A stretch of DNA of 64,000 nt, taken from the NCBI RefSeq assembly GCF_003050905.1, contig NZ_QAOT01000014.1; one strand, written 5' to 3'. The translations under genes and the position numbers were made by a program. This document shows positions 7,589 through 16,954 of the stretch, one piece after another; position 1 is the stretch's first letter; each line of letters starts with the position of its first letter. The notes beneath the pieces were generated by a model. That model searched no databases. It was given only the letters and a program-made list of their open reading frames with translations, and was not told the DNA's origin. Source of the stretch: Cereibacter_A azotoformans. GTDB taxonomy: Bacteria > Pseudomonadota > Alphaproteobacteria > Rhodobacterales > Rhodobacteraceae.

Positions 7589-10144
7589 TCACCCGCGCCT
7601 CATCCGCCCGGCCATCTCGCCCAGATCCCGGCTGAGGCTGGGCGCGGCAAGAATGCGGTCGAGTTCGGCCACCATCATGGCCTGCCGATCCGCATCGTAG
7701 CGCGCCCGCGTCTCGAAGGCGGTGGACATGCGTGCCGCCGTCTGCGGGTTCAGCGGATCGAGCCGGATCAGCCAGTCCGCAAGCAGCCGGTATCCGGCGC
7801 CCGACGCATGGTGAAAGCCCGCGTGATTGGCCGAAAGCGCCCCGATGACCGAGCGGAAGCGGTTCGGATTCTTCCATTCGAAGGCGGGATGGGTCGTCAG
7901 CCGCTCGACCGTCGCGCCCGTCTGGTCGGGCGCCGCATGGAGGATCTGCAGGGCGAACCACTTGTCCATCACCAGACGGTCACGGCTCCACCGCGTCTCG
8001 AAAAGGCCCAGCTCCTCCTGCCCCCGGCCGATCTCGAGCAGGCAGGCCAGCGCGCCGACCTCTTCGGTCATGTTGTTGGCCGCACGGAAGGCGGCCTCGG
8101 CGCGCGCCCCCCCGTCGCGCCGGGTCACGAGCCCCAGCGCCGCCAGCCGCAGCGCCCGCCGTCCCGCCGCCCGCGCCTCGGGCGAGAAGGGTCCGGGTTC
8201 GGCCAGCGCGTCGATCAACGCCCCCAACTGCGGCTCGAGCCGCTGGGCCAGCGCCTCGGCCATCCGCTCGCGCGCGGCATGGATGCGCGCCGGATCGGGC
8301 ACATGACCGGCCGAATGGAGCGTGTGCGCCATGTCATCCTCGCCCGGCAGACGCAGGGACAGAGCCCGGAAGGCGGGGTCGAGCGCATCATCCACCGCCA
8401 CCCGCGCCAGCGCATCGAGCCAGTCCGGCCCCGGCTGCGCCCCCTCGGTCACCATGCGCGCCAGCACGTCCTTGGCGAGCGCGCGGCCGGCCTCCCACTT
8501 GTTGAACGGGTCGGTGTCATGCGCGAGCAGGAAGGCGCGCTCCTCGGGCGAGGTCTCGCGCTCCAGCACCACGGGCGCCGAGAAACCGCGCAGGATCGAC
8601 GGAACGGGGCGGCTCGCGAGCCCGTCGAAGGTGAAGCTCTGGCGCGGCTCGGTCATCTCGAGAACGGTCGTCGGCACCACCTCGTCGCCGTTCGGGTTCA
8701 GAAGGCCCACCGCGATCGGGATGACCTTGGGGCGCTTCACCGGCTGGTCCGGGGTCGGCGGGTTCACCTGCTCGAACTCCAGCGTGTAGCGGCCCGCCTC
8801 GAACCGGTCCGAGACCTTGAGGCGCGGCGTCCCGGCCTCGGAATACCAGAGCTTGAACTGCGAGAGATCCCGGCCCGTGGCATCCTCGAACACCGTCAGC
8901 CAGTCCTCGATGGTGGCCGCCTGCCCGTCGTGCCGCTGGAAATAGAGGTCGAGCGCGCGGTCATAGGCCTCATCGCCCACGAGGCGCTTGAGCATCCCGA
9001 TCACCTCGGCGCCCTTCTCATAGACGGTGGCGGTGTAGAAGTTGTTGATCTCGATATAGTCCTCGGGGCGGACGGGGTGGGCGAGCGGCCCGTCATCCTC
9101 ACGGAACTGGCGCGCGCGCAGCGTCAGCACATCCTCGATCCGCTTCACGGCGGCCGAGCGCATGTCCGAACTGAACTGCTGGTCGCGGAAGACCGTCAGG
9201 CCTTCCTTCAGGCACAGCTGGAACCAGTCGCGGCAGGTGACCCGGTTGCCCGTCCAGTTGTGGAAATATTCGTGCGCGATGATCGCCTCGATCCGGGCGA
9301 AATCGTCGTCGGTCGCGGTCTCGGGCAGGGCCAGCACATACTTCGAGTTGAAGATGTTGAGCCCCTTGTTCTCCATCGCGCCCATGTTGAAATCATCGAC
9401 CGCCACGATGTTGAACACGTCGAGGTCGTATTCGCGGCCATAGACCTCCTCGTCCCATGTCATCGAGCGGATCAGGCTGTCCATCGCATAGCCGCAGCGG
9501 GCCTCGTCGCCCGGCCGGACCCAGATGTTCAGGGCCACGTCACGGCCCGACATGGTGGTATAGCCCGCGCTGTGGGCCACCAGATCGCCCGCCACGAGCG
9601 CGAAGAGATAGGAGGGTTTTGGCCAGGGATCGTGCCACTCCGCCCAGCCGGGACCCGAGGCCACCTCGTTGCCGTTCGACAGCAGCACCGGCAGGTCGCT
9701 CTCGATCCGCACGCGGAACGGCGCCATCACGTCGGGCCGGTCGGGATAGAAGGTGATCTTGCGAAAGCCCTCGGCCTCGCATTGCGTGCAATACATGCCG
9801 TTCGACATGTAGAGCCCTTCGAGCGCGGTATTGGCGGCCGGGTCGATCTCGACCTCGGCCGTGAAGGTGAAGGCGCCCCCGGGCAGGCTGCCGGCAGGCA
9901 GGGTGAGGCCGGTTGCGTCGGGAGAGGCCGTGACGGGCGCGCCATCGACCGCAGCCGAGACGAGCTTCAGCCCTTCGCCATCGAGGCGCAGGTCGTGCCG
10001 CCCCGGCAGGGCGGGGTTCGGCCGGAACCGGATCTCGGACAGGACGCGCGTCTCGCCCGGCGCGAGACGGAAGACGAGCGAGACGGAGTCGACGAGATGG
10101 CTGGGGGGGCGGTAGTCGGCGAGGCGGATCGGCGTGTCGGTCAT
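7589..10144 (-). CDS. pepN: Aminopeptidase N (M1 zinc metallopeptidase)
   Basis: 851 residues, full length for bacterial PepN. It removes N-terminal residues from peptides in the cytoplasm. Diagnostic motifs are the exopeptidase signature NMGAMENKGLNIFNSKYV (around 9320-9385) and the zinc site HEYFHNWTGNRVTCRDWFQL (around 9215-9280), with both histidines, the catalytic Glu and the downstream Glu ligand region. The C-terminal helical repeats characteristic of the E. coli-type enzyme follow. Monocistronic by spacing. Confidence 0.96.
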   Translation of the reverse strand: MTDTPIRLADYRPPSHLVDSVSLVFRLAPGETRVLSEIRFRPNPALPGRHDLRLDGEGLKLVSAAVDGAPVTASPDATGLTLPAGSLPGGAFTFTAEVEIDPAANTALEGLYMSNGMYCTQCEAEGFRKITFYPDRPDVMAPFRVRIESDLPVLLSNGNEVASGPGWAEWHDPWPKPSYLFALVAGDLVAHSAGYTTMSGRDVALNIWVRPGDEARCGYAMDSLIRSMTWDEEVYGREYDLDVFNIVAVDDFNMGAMENKGLNIFNSKYVLALPETATDDDFARIEAIIAHEYFHNWTGNRVTCRDWFQLCLKEGLTVFRDQQFSSDMRSAAVKRIEDVLTLRARQFREDDGPLAHPVRPEDYIEINNFYTATVYEKGAEVIGMLKRLVGDEAYDRALDLYFQRHDGQAATIEDWLTVFEDATGRDLSQFKLWYSEAGTPRLKVSDRFEAGRYTLEFEQVNPPTPDQPVKRPKVIPIAVGLLNPNGDEVVPTTVLEMTEPRQSFTFDGLASRPVPSILRGFSAPVVLERETSPEERAFLLAHDTDPFNKWEAGRALAKDVLARMVTEGAQPGPDWLDALARVAVDDALDPAFRALSLRLPGEDDMAHTLHSAGHVPDPARIHAARERMAEALAQRLEPQLGALIDALAEPGPFSPEARAAGRRALRLAALGLVTRRDGGARAEAAFRAANNMTEEVGALACLLEIGRGQEELGLFETRWSRDRLVMDKWFALQILHAAPDQTGATVERLTTHPAFEWKNPNRFRSVIGALSANHAGFHHASGAGYRLLADWLIRLDPLNPQTAARMSTAFETRARYDADRQAMMVAELDRILAAPSLSRDLGEMAGRMRRG

Positions 10145-10368
10145 GATCTTCTCCTGGACCTTCAGCCTAGCCCGCGCCGCGCCGCGCGCAAGGCCCGCCG
10201 CGCCGGATCGCGGGAGGTCGCACCTTCATCGCAAAGCCTGGTATCAGGGCGATGACGCTCCGGGAAGGTGCGGTGGGCGGCACCGCACAGGATGGCCGCC
10301 CGTCACGCCACGAAGCCTGAGACCACGAGCCCCTTGCCCTTCCCGCCCGATCCGCTAAGCCATGTTCC

Positions 10369-11736
10369 ATGAATGTTCTGGTATGGTTTCGCAACGACCT
10401 GCGGGTGACGGATCACCCGGCGCTGGCCCGTGCGGACGGGCCTGCGCTGCCCCTCGTCATCGTCGATCCGGCGGAATGGGCGGATCCGGCTCGATCGGGG
10501 CGGCAATGGGCCTTTCGGGCCGAGTGCCTGCAGGACCTGCGCGAGGCGCTTGCGGCGCTTGGCGCGCCCCTCGCCCTGCGTGTGGGCGATCCCCTGACCG
10601 TGCTCGAGACGCTCTGCCGTCTGCACCGGATCGGACGCATTCTCTGCATCGAGGATCCCGCCTGCCATGCGCTTGATCGACGGGCTCAGGCCTGGGCGGC
10701 GGCCGCGGGGGTGGAGTTCACGGCCCTCGCACCGGGGCCCGGTGCGCCTGCAACGCTCACTCCGCTGCCGGGGGTCGAGCCGGGGCCGATCCCCCCGGCC
10801 CGGGCCCTCAGGATCGCCGAGGACCGCTGTCCGCACCGCCAGCCGGGCGGGCGGATGCAGGGACGGCTGTTGTTGCAGAGTTTCCTCGAACGGCGGGGCG
10901 AGCACTACCGGGACGGGCGCGACCGGCCGCTGGGGGCCGAGCGGATCTGCTCGCGCCTGTCGCCGCATCTCGCGACCGGCACGCTGTCGAGAGTCGAAGT
11001 GCGCGCGGCCGTGACGGCGCGGATGGAAGAGGCCGGGCCGGATTGGACGCGCAGTCTCGGCGCCTTTCGGGCGGCGCTTGCGCAGGCCGATGTCGCGCGG
11101 GGGGCTGTCTGCCCCCCGGCCGCCCCGGAAGGGGCGGCTCCCCCCGAGGATATTTTCGCCAGAATGAAGGACGGGATCGCCTCGGGAGCGGCGCGGCGGG
11201 AGGCGCTTCGTCTGGGTGAGACCGGGCTGCCGTTTGTGGATGCGGCCGCCCGGGCCCTCTCGGCGACCGGCTGGCTGCCGGCGCGGCTACGCGGCCTGCT
11301 GGTCTCGGCCGCGATGCACCATCTGCGTCTGTGCGAGCGGACGGCGGGTGTGGTCATTGCAGCGGGCCTGACGGACCATGCCCCTGCCGTCCACTGGGCG
11401 CGGGTGCGGCGGGCGGCGCGTGCCCGTCCCGTGGATCCCCTGGGACTGGCCGCGGCGCTCGACCCGGAGGGTGCCTTCACCCGCCGCTGGCTGCCGGAGC
11501 TGGCCGACGTGCCCGACCTGTTCCTGCAGGCGCCCTGGCGCTGGGAAGGCGCGCGGCAGCTTCTCGGGCGGCGCTACCCCGAGCCGCTTGTCGATCCGGC
11601 GACGGCCATCCGCGAGGCTCGTCGCCGCCTCGTCCTGTCTATGCCGGATCGGCTGGAACCGTCGGACATGCGGGCGGTTCGAGGCACACGCGGGCGGCGC
11701 GGAACCGACCCGGGGCAGCTTTATCTGGATCTTTGA
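10369..11736 (+). CDS. Photolyase/cryptochrome-family FAD-binding protein with an inserted repeat-derived segment
   Basis: 455 residues. The N-terminal Rossmann domain (VLVWFRNDLRVTDHPAL) and C-terminal FAD-domain landmarks (GRMQGRLLLQSFLERRGEHY; TGLPFVDAAARALSATGWLP; HWARVRRAARARPVDPLG) mark the DNA photolyase/cryptochrome family, which repairs UV pyrimidine dimers or senses blue light. The motif after the invariant Trp is diverged (ATGWLPARLR rather than ATGWMHNR), so repair activity is uncertain. Nucleotides 11097-11167 are a copy of the dispersed palindromic repeat, read in frame as about 24 extra residues (GAVCPPAAPEGAAPPEDIF) in a loop before the FAD-binding helices. The frame stays open. 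Confidence 0.85.
   Translation: MNVLVWFRNDLRVTDHPALARADGPALPLVIVDPAEWADPARSGRQWAFRAECLQDLREALAALGAPLALRVGDPLTVLETLCRLHRIGRILCIEDPACHALDRRAQAWAAAAGVEFTALAPGPGAPATLTPLPGVEPGPIPPARALRIAEDRCPHRQPGGRMQGRLLLQSFLERRGEHYRDGRDRPLGAERICSRLSPHLATGTLSRVEVRAAVTARMEEAGPDWTRSLGAFRAALAQADVARGAVCPPAAPEGAAPPEDIFARMKDGIASGAARREALRLGETGLPFVDAAARALSATGWLPARLRGLLVSAAMHHLRLCERTAGVVIAAGLTDHAPAVHWARVRRAARARPVDPLGLAAALDPEGAFTRRWLPELADVPDLFLQAPWRWEGARQLLGRRYPEPLVDPATAIREARRRLVLSMPDRLEPSDMRAVRGTRGRRGTDPGQLYLDL
11097..11167. repeat. Dispersed palindromic repeat, copy 2 (inside the photolyase-family gene)
   Basis: The block GGGGGGCTGTCTGCCCCCC, a GC palindrome, CCCCCCGAGGATATTT and CGCCAGAATGAA matches the reverse complement of the intergenic copy at 2476-2550 nearly end to end. 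Only the central palindrome and the last bases differ. It is read through in frame by the gene at 10369-11736. Confidence 0.85.
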
Positions 11737-11836
11737 GGCCGCCGGGAAGATTGGTCATCTTTCATGACCAGATGGTTGAATGCCGGCAGCTTTGTCCGTA
11801 ATGCTGCGACAGATTGTCAACAGCGGGAGCAGGGCC

Positions 11837-13996
11837 TTGACCGACCGGATCGAGAAGCACGGGTTGCAGGTGGACACGCGCCTTGCCGAGTTCGTGGCGC
11901 GCGAGGCCCTGCCGGGCACGGGTGTCGGCGAGGACGCCTTCTGGGGGGGGCTCGCCCGGATGGTGCGCGAACTGGGGCCCGGAAACCGCGCGCTTCTTGA
12001 CCGTCGGGCCGATCTGCAGGCGCGGATCGATGCCTGGCATCGGGATCGGCGTGGCCAGCGCACGAGCCTCGAGGACTACACGGCCTTCCTGCGCAACATC
12101 GGCTATCTGGTGCCGGAGGGACCGGATTTCACGATCGAGACCGGCAACGTCGATCCCGAGATCGCCGAGGTTGCAGGTCCGCAGCTGGTCGTGCCGGTGA
12201 TGAACGCCCGCTACGCGCTGAATGCGGCCAACGCGCGCTGGGGCTCGCTCTATGATGCGCTCTACGGCACGGACGCGCTTGGGGATGCGCCGCCTGCCGG
12301 TGAGTTCGATGCCGAGCAGGGCGCGCGCGTGATCGCCTGGGGGCGGCAGTTCCTGGACGAGGTGGCGCCGCTCGCCGAGGACAGTCATGCCGAGGTCGAG
12401 AGCTACCGGATCGCGAACGGGGCTCTCGTGCCCGCGCTGAAGGAGCCTGCGCAATTCGCCGGCTACGCGGGGCCGGCCGGGGCACCGAGCGCGATCCTCC
12501 TCGCGAACAACGGGCTGCATCTGATCCTCGACATCGACCGTGGGCACCGGATCGGGGCGACGGACCGGGCGGGTGTGGCCGACATCCGGATGGAGTCCGC
12601 GCTGTCGGCCATCATGGATTGCGAGGATTCCGTCGCGGCCGTCGATGGCGAGGACAAGGCACTGGCCTACGGCAACTGGCTGGGCCTGATGCGCGGCGAC
12701 CTGCGCGAGGCGATCTCGAAGGCCGGGCGCATGTTCGTGCGGGAGCTGGCGCCGGACCTGTCCTTCACGGCGCCCGATGGCGGCACGATCACGCTCAAGG
12801 GCCGGGCGCTGATGCTGGTGCGGAACGTGGGCCATCTGATGACCACGCCCGCCGTGCTGGACGAGGCGGGCGAGGAGATCTTCGAGGGGATGCTCGACGC
12901 CTTCGCCACGACCCTCTGCGCCATCCATGACCTGCGCAAGACCGCAGGGCCGCGAAACTCGGTGACCGGCTCTGTCTATGTGGTGAAGCCCAAGATGCAC
13001 GGGCCTGAGGAAGTGGCCTTCGCCGACGAGATCTTCACCCGGGTCGAGGAGGCGCTCGGCCTGCCGCGCTACAGCGTCAAGCTCGGCATCATGGATGAGG
13101 AACGCCGGACGTCGGTCAACCTCAAGGAATGCATCCGCGCGGCGAGGCACCGGGTGGCCTTCATCAACACGGGCTTCCTCGACCGGACCGGGGACGAGAT
13201 CGTGACCGGCATGGAGGCGGGCCCGATGGTGAAGAAGGGCGACATGAAGGCCTCGCGCTGGATCGCGTCCTACGAGGACCGGAACGTGGACATCGGCCTT
13301 GCCTGCGGGCTGCGCGGCCGGGCTCAGATCGGCAAGGGCATGTGGGCCATGCCCGACCGGATGGCCGAGATGCTCGCGACCAAGATCGCTCATCCCCGTG
13401 CGGGCGCCAATTGCGCCTGGGTGCCCTCGCCCACGGCGGCGACGCTCCACGCCACCCACTATCACCGCGTGGATGTGAAGGCGCGGCAAGAGGAGATCGC
13501 GGCCGGTGGCCCCCGCGGCAGCCTCGCCGACCTGCTCACCCTGCCCGTGGCCGAGGGCGTGAACTGGTCGGATGCCGAGCTGCGGCAGGAGATCGAGAAC
13601 AACGCCCAGGGCATCCTGGGCTATGTCGTCCGCTGGGTCGATCAGGGCGTGGGCTGCTCGAAAGTGCCCGACATCAACGACGTGGGCCTGATGGAAGACC
13701 GCGCGACCTGCCGGATCTCGAGCCAGGCGCTGGTGAACTGGCTGCACCACGGGGTTGTCTCGGAAGAGCAGGTACTGGCGGCGCTGAAAAAGATGGCGGC
13801 CGTCGTGGATGCGCAGAACGCCGGAGACCCCGCCTATCGCCCCATGGCGCCGGATTTCGACGGTGCGGCCTTCCAGGCGGCCTGCGATCTGGTCTTCAAG
13901 GGCCGCGAGCAGCCTTCGGGCTACACCGAGCCCGTGCTTCACGACCGCCGCCTCCAGGTGAAGGCCGAGCGCACGCCGCAGGTGAGCCGCGCCTGA
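11837..13996 (+). CDS. glcB: Malate synthase G
   Basis: 719 residues from the TTG at 11837 (LTDRIEKHGLQVDTRLAEF), which has GGGAGCAGGG just upstream and matches the usual family N-terminus and length; an in-frame ATG at 11780 would add 19 unlike residues. The enzyme condenses glyoxylate with acetyl-CoA to malate in the glyoxylate cycle. Typical blocks are present: SAIMDCEDSVAAVDGEDK, GRALMLVRNVGHLMTTP, LKLGIMDEERRTSVNLKECI and the conserved NCAWVPSPTAATLHATHYH segment near the C-terminal third. No isocitrate lyase gene is adjacent. Confidence 0.95.
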   Translation: MTDRIEKHGLQVDTRLAEFVAREALPGTGVGEDAFWGGLARMVRELGPGNRALLDRRADLQARIDAWHRDRRGQRTSLEDYTAFLRNIGYLVPEGPDFTIETGNVDPEIAEVAGPQLVVPVMNARYALNAANARWGSLYDALYGTDALGDAPPAGEFDAEQGARVIAWGRQFLDEVAPLAEDSHAEVESYRIANGALVPALKEPAQFAGYAGPAGAPSAILLANNGLHLILDIDRGHRIGATDRAGVADIRMESALSAIMDCEDSVAAVDGEDKALAYGNWLGLMRGDLREAISKAGRMFVRELAPDLSFTAPDGGTITLKGRALMLVRNVGHLMTTPAVLDEAGEEIFEGMLDAFATTLCAIHDLRKTAGPRNSVTGSVYVVKPKMHGPEEVAFADEIFTRVEEALGLPRYSVKLGIMDEERRTSVNLKECIRAARHRVAFINTGFLDRTGDEIVTGMEAGPMVKKGDMKASRWIASYEDRNVDIGLACGLRGRAQIGKGMWAMPDRMAEMLATKIAHPRAGANCAWVPSPTAATLHATHYHRVDVKARQEEIAAGGPRGSLADLLTLPVAEGVNWSDAELRQEIENNAQGILGYVVRWVDQGVGCSKVPDINDVGLMEDRATCRISSQALVNWLHHGVVSEEQVLAALKKMAAVVDAQNAGDPAYRPMAPDFDGAAFQAACDLVFKGREQPSGYTEPVLHDRRLQVKAERTPQVSRA

Positions 13997-14039
13997 CCGG
14001 CAGGGCGCGCTCCCTTTCCGGGCGGGCGCGCCCTCCTCC

Positions 14040-14095
14040 ATTCACTCTGGCTCAAATATCCATGCCACGGCGGCCCCGCGCGGGCCGCCTGACAG
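14040..14095. repeat. Dispersed palindromic repeat, degenerate copy 3
   Basis: TTCACTCTGGCTCAAATATC, a GC-rich palindrome and GACAGG form a shortened, diverged relative of the copies at 2476 and 11097. It sits between the convergent ends of glcB and bolA. Confidence 0.6.
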
Positions 14096-14121
14096 GCGTG
14101 CGCCGCCCGAGGACGGCTTTG

Positions 14122-14379
14122 TCAGCCGTCCAGATCGAGCGCCAGCGCATGAATGCGCCCGACCAGATCCTGCCCGAGCGCCGCATGCACCGCCCGGTGC
14201 CGTTCAAGCCGGCTCCTGGCCGCCATCGCGCCCGCGCGCATCCTCACGTGAAAGTGTGTCTCGCCACCCTCGCGCCAGCCGGCGTGCCCCCGATGCTTCT
14301 CGCTTTCGTCCGTCACCTCAAGCTCATGCGGGGCGAAGGCCGCCTCCAGCCGATCACGAATTTCCTCGACGACGCCCAT
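14122..14379 (-). CDS. bolA: BolA family protein
   Basis: 85 residues from the ATG at 14379; the longer open frame upstream is shadow sequence from the divergent gene. BolA proteins pair with monothiol glutaredoxins in Fe-S cluster handling and can act in stress responses. The family pattern is clear: short helix (MGVVEEIRDRLEAAF), ELEVTDESEKHRGHAGW with the conserved His, ETHFHVRM, and LERHRAVHAALGQDL. It is divergent from the J-domain gene with a short shared promoter region. Confidence 0.92.
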   Translation of the reverse strand: MGVVEEIRDRLEAAFAPHELEVTDESEKHRGHAGWREGGETHFHVRMRAGAMAARSRLERHRAVHAALGQDLVGRIHALALDLDG

Positions 14380-14452
14380 CCTGTGCCTTCCCCTCTTCAA
14401 TCCGGCGCACAAAGCCCTAAACTCACGCCTCCGAGTCGGAAAGGCAGAAGAA

Positions 14453-15088
14453 ATGACGAACCGCCCCCCCTTCGAATTCGACATCCGGGTCTCCTCGGAC
14501 AAGAAGCGGCGCAAGACCGGGCGGCGGGGCATGTCGGGTGCCTTCGAGACCTCGAACCGGCAGTGCGAATATCCCGGCTGTTCCGAAGCGGGCATCTACC
14601 GCGCGCCCAAGTCGCCCGACCTGCTCGACGAGTTCTTCTGGTTCTGCAAGGACCACGTCCGCGAATACAACCTCAAGTGGAACTTCTTCCAGGGTTCGGG
14701 CGAAGAAGAGATCAATCGCATCCTCGAGAAGGACCGGCTCTGGGGGCGCGAGACCCAGCCCTTCGGCAAGCGCCCCGACGAGGGCCGCGTCTGGTCGCGG
14801 CTCGGCGTGAACGACCCGATGGAGATCCTTGGCGAGAAGGCCACGCAGAACCCCGGCAAGGTCGCCAGCACCGCGACGCGCAAGCTGCCGCCGACCGAGC
14901 GCAAGGCGCTCGAGATCCTCGATGCGCGCGATACCTGGACCAAGCTCGAGATCCGCAAGCAATACAAGAGCCTCGTCAAGGACCTGCACCCCGACATGAA
15001 CGGCGGCAACCGCGCCGACGAGGAGCGGCTGCAGGAAGTCGTCTGGGCGTGGGACCAGATCAAGGACAGCCGCTACTTCCGCGAGTGA
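14453..15088 (+). CDS. DnaJ-domain protein
   Basis: 211 residues. The C-terminal 65 residues form a J domain with the invariant HPD in LVKDLHPDMNGGNRADEERL, preceded by a helix with KQYKSL, so it should stimulate an Hsp70 ATPase. The N-terminal part has a small cysteine cluster (CEYPGCSEAGIYRAP and a later WFCKDHVREYN) that may bind a metal. This two-part architecture is common next to cobS in alphaproteobacteria. No glycine/phenylalanine or CxxCxGxG zinc-finger segment is present, so it is not canonical DnaJ. Confidence 0.88.
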   Translation: MTNRPPFEFDIRVSSDKKRRKTGRRGMSGAFETSNRQCEYPGCSEAGIYRAPKSPDLLDEFFWFCKDHVREYNLKWNFFQGSGEEEINRILEKDRLWGRETQPFGKRPDEGRVWSRLGVNDPMEILGEKATQNPGKVASTATRKLPPTERKALEILDARDTWTKLEIRKQYKSLVKDLHPDMNGGNRADEERLQEVVWAWDQIKDSRYFRE

Positions 15089-15281
15089 GGCGGCCATTCG
15101 CGGCGCGGGCAGGATGACGCGATGCCTGCCCGCAGCCGCACCGGCAACCATCGGCCTGGCGCCGCTGCCGGCCGAAGGCCCTGCGCGGCGGGCCCTTCCC
15201 CTTGCAGGCCCTCTCGATATGTTTCATCAAAGGCCGGGTGCGCCGCGAGCGGGCGCCCGAAGTGGAAACAAGGCGGACGGA

Positions 15282-16256
15282 ATGCTGGACATGACTGTGA
15301 AACCCACTGAGGAAATTTCCGTTCGCGAGACCTTCGGCATCGACACCGACATGAAGGTGAAGGGCTTCGCCGAGCGCGCCGACCGCGTGCCGGATCTGGA
15401 CCCCACCTACAAGTTCGATCCCGACACCACGCTCGCGATCCTTGCGGGCTTTGCCTACAACCGCCGGGTGATGATCCAGGGCTACCACGGCACCGGAAAA
15501 TCCACCCACATCGAGCAGGTGGCGAGCCGGCTGAACTGGCCCTGCGTGCGGGTGAACCTCGACAGCCACGTCAGCCGCATCGACCTGATCGGCAAGGACG
15601 CGATCAAGCTGGTGGACGGCAAGCAGGTCACCACCTTCCAGGAGGGCATCCTCCCCTGGGCGCTGCGCAACCCCTGCGCCATCGTCTTCGACGAATATGA
15701 CGCCGGCCGCGCCGACGTGATGTTCGTGATCCAGCGGGTGCTGGAAACCGACGGCAAGCTGACGCTGCTGGACCAGAACGAGGTGATCACCCCTCACCCG
15801 TCCTTCCGGCTGTTCGCGACCGCCAACACGGTCGGCCTCGGCGACACGACCGGCCTCTATCACGGCACCCAGCAGATCAACCAGGGCCAGATGGACCGCT
15901 GGTCGCTGGTGGCCACGCTGAACTACCTCAGCCACGACGCCGAGGTGGCGATCGTCCTGTCGAAGAACCCCCATTACAACACCGAGAAGGGCCGCCGGCA
16001 GATCAGCCAGATGGTGACGGTGGCCGACCTCACGCGCACCGCCTTCATGAACGGCGACCTCTCGACGGTGATGAGCCCGCGGACCGTGATCTCCTGGGCG
16101 CAGAACGCCGAGATCTTCCGCAACATGGGCTACGCCTTCCGGCTGACCTTCCTCAACAAGTGCGATGAGCTCGAGCGGCAGACCGTGGCCGAGTTCTACC
16201 AGCGCTGCTTCAACGAGGAACTGCCGGAAAGCGCCGCCTCGATGGCGATGAAATGA
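15282..16256 (+). CDS. cobS: Aerobic cobaltochelatase subunit CobS
   Basis: 324 residues from the ATG at 15282, the usual CobS start; the frame is open upstream without similarity. CobS is the MoxR-type AAA+ ATPase of the CobNST complex that inserts cobalt into hydrogenobyrinic acid a,c-diamide in aerobic cobalamin synthesis. Walker A is GYHGTGKST at 67-75, Walker B is CAIVFDEYD, and the family-typical TANTVGLGDTTGLYHGT follows. It is the first gene of a run of four; its stop overlaps the next start by 4 bp (ATGA). Confidence 0.96.
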   Translation: MLDMTVKPTEEISVRETFGIDTDMKVKGFAERADRVPDLDPTYKFDPDTTLAILAGFAYNRRVMIQGYHGTGKSTHIEQVASRLNWPCVRVNLDSHVSRIDLIGKDAIKLVDGKQVTTFQEGILPWALRNPCAIVFDEYDAGRADVMFVIQRVLETDGKLTLLDQNEVITPHPSFRLFATANTVGLGDTTGLYHGTQQINQGQMDRWSLVATLNYLSHDAEVAIVLSKNPHYNTEKGRRQISQMVTVADLTRTAFMNGDLSTVMSPRTVISWAQNAEIFRNMGYAFRLTFLNKCDELERQTVAEFYQRCFNEELPESAASMAMK

Positions 16257-16582
16257 GCGTTGCGGCGCTGGCCGGGCGCATCGCGGACGGCGAGGCGGCG
16301 CGCGCGCGCGCCAGGCGCCAGATCCTGACGCTCGTTCCGCTGCTGGCTCTGGCCGGTGCGGGGCTGGGGCTTCTCCTCTTCGGAGGCGTCGGCACTGCGC
16401 TTGCGCTGGCACTTGTCGGCACCTCCCTTGGATCGGCCAGCGCCGGCATCGCGCTGATCGCGGCCCGCCGGCGGCTGACGCGCCTTGCGGCCGAGCAGCC
16501 AGACCTTTATCCGGCGGCGCTCGAACGATACCGGATGGTGATGGCGACCGAGCGCGCCTCCCGCTACAAGCTCTTCTGCTGA
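16253..16582 (+). CDS. Small two-helix membrane protein (paralogue A)
   Basis: 109 residues, start overlapping the cobS stop (ATGA at 16253). It has a basic N-terminus (GRIADGEAARARARRQ), two hydrophobic helices near 22-62 and a cytoplasmic-looking tail ending RYRMVMATERASRYKLFC. The next gene encodes a protein of identical length, topology and ending, so the two look like a tandem duplication. Its place between cobS and cobT suggests co-expression with cobaltochelatase, but no function is known to me. Confidence 0.75.
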   Translation: MSVAALAGRIADGEAARARARRQILTLVPLLALAGAGLGLLLFGGVGTALALALVGTSLGSASAGIALIAARRRLTRLAAEQPDLYPAALERYRMVMATERASRYKLFC

Positions 16583-16583
16583 C

Positions 16584-16913
16584 ATGGATCAGGCCGCGGT
16601 CGCCGCACGCCTGGCCGAGCTTCACGGCCGCCTGGAAACCCTGCGCCGGCAGGCGCGCCTTCTGGCGGCAGCGGCCGGCATCGTGGCCGCGGCCGCCCTG
16701 TGGATGGCGGCGGGCTCGGCCCTGATGGCGCTGGCCGCGGGGCTGCTTGCGGCTCTTGTCGCGGGCCTGCTGGCGCGGATGCGGGCCACGGCTCCGCTGC
16801 GCGCACTGGCCCGGCTCGAGCGCGAGCATCCCGAGGCCGTCGCCCTCGCCATGGACCGCTACCGCCTGACGCTTGCGCTCGAACGGGCCGAGCGGTGGAA
16901 GCTCTTCCGCTGA
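16584..16913 (+). CDS. Small two-helix membrane protein (paralogue B)
   Basis: 109 residues, starting two bases after the previous stop. It shares the plan of its neighbour: an Ala/Arg-rich N-terminus (LAELHGRLETLRRQARLLAA), two hydrophobic stretches between about 28 and 68, and a tail ending MDRYRLTLALERAERWKLFR. The matching ends (RYR-x6-ER-x2-R-W/Y-KLF) support duplication and divergence. Function unknown. Confidence 0.75.
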   Translation: MDQAAVAARLAELHGRLETLRRQARLLAAAAGIVAAAALWMAAGSALMALAAGLLAALVAGLLARMRATAPLRALARLEREHPEAVALAMDRYRLTLALERAERWKLFR

Positions 16914-16954
16914 CTCCCCTTGTCGGCATCCCGCGCGGGTGCTTTATCTGAGGC

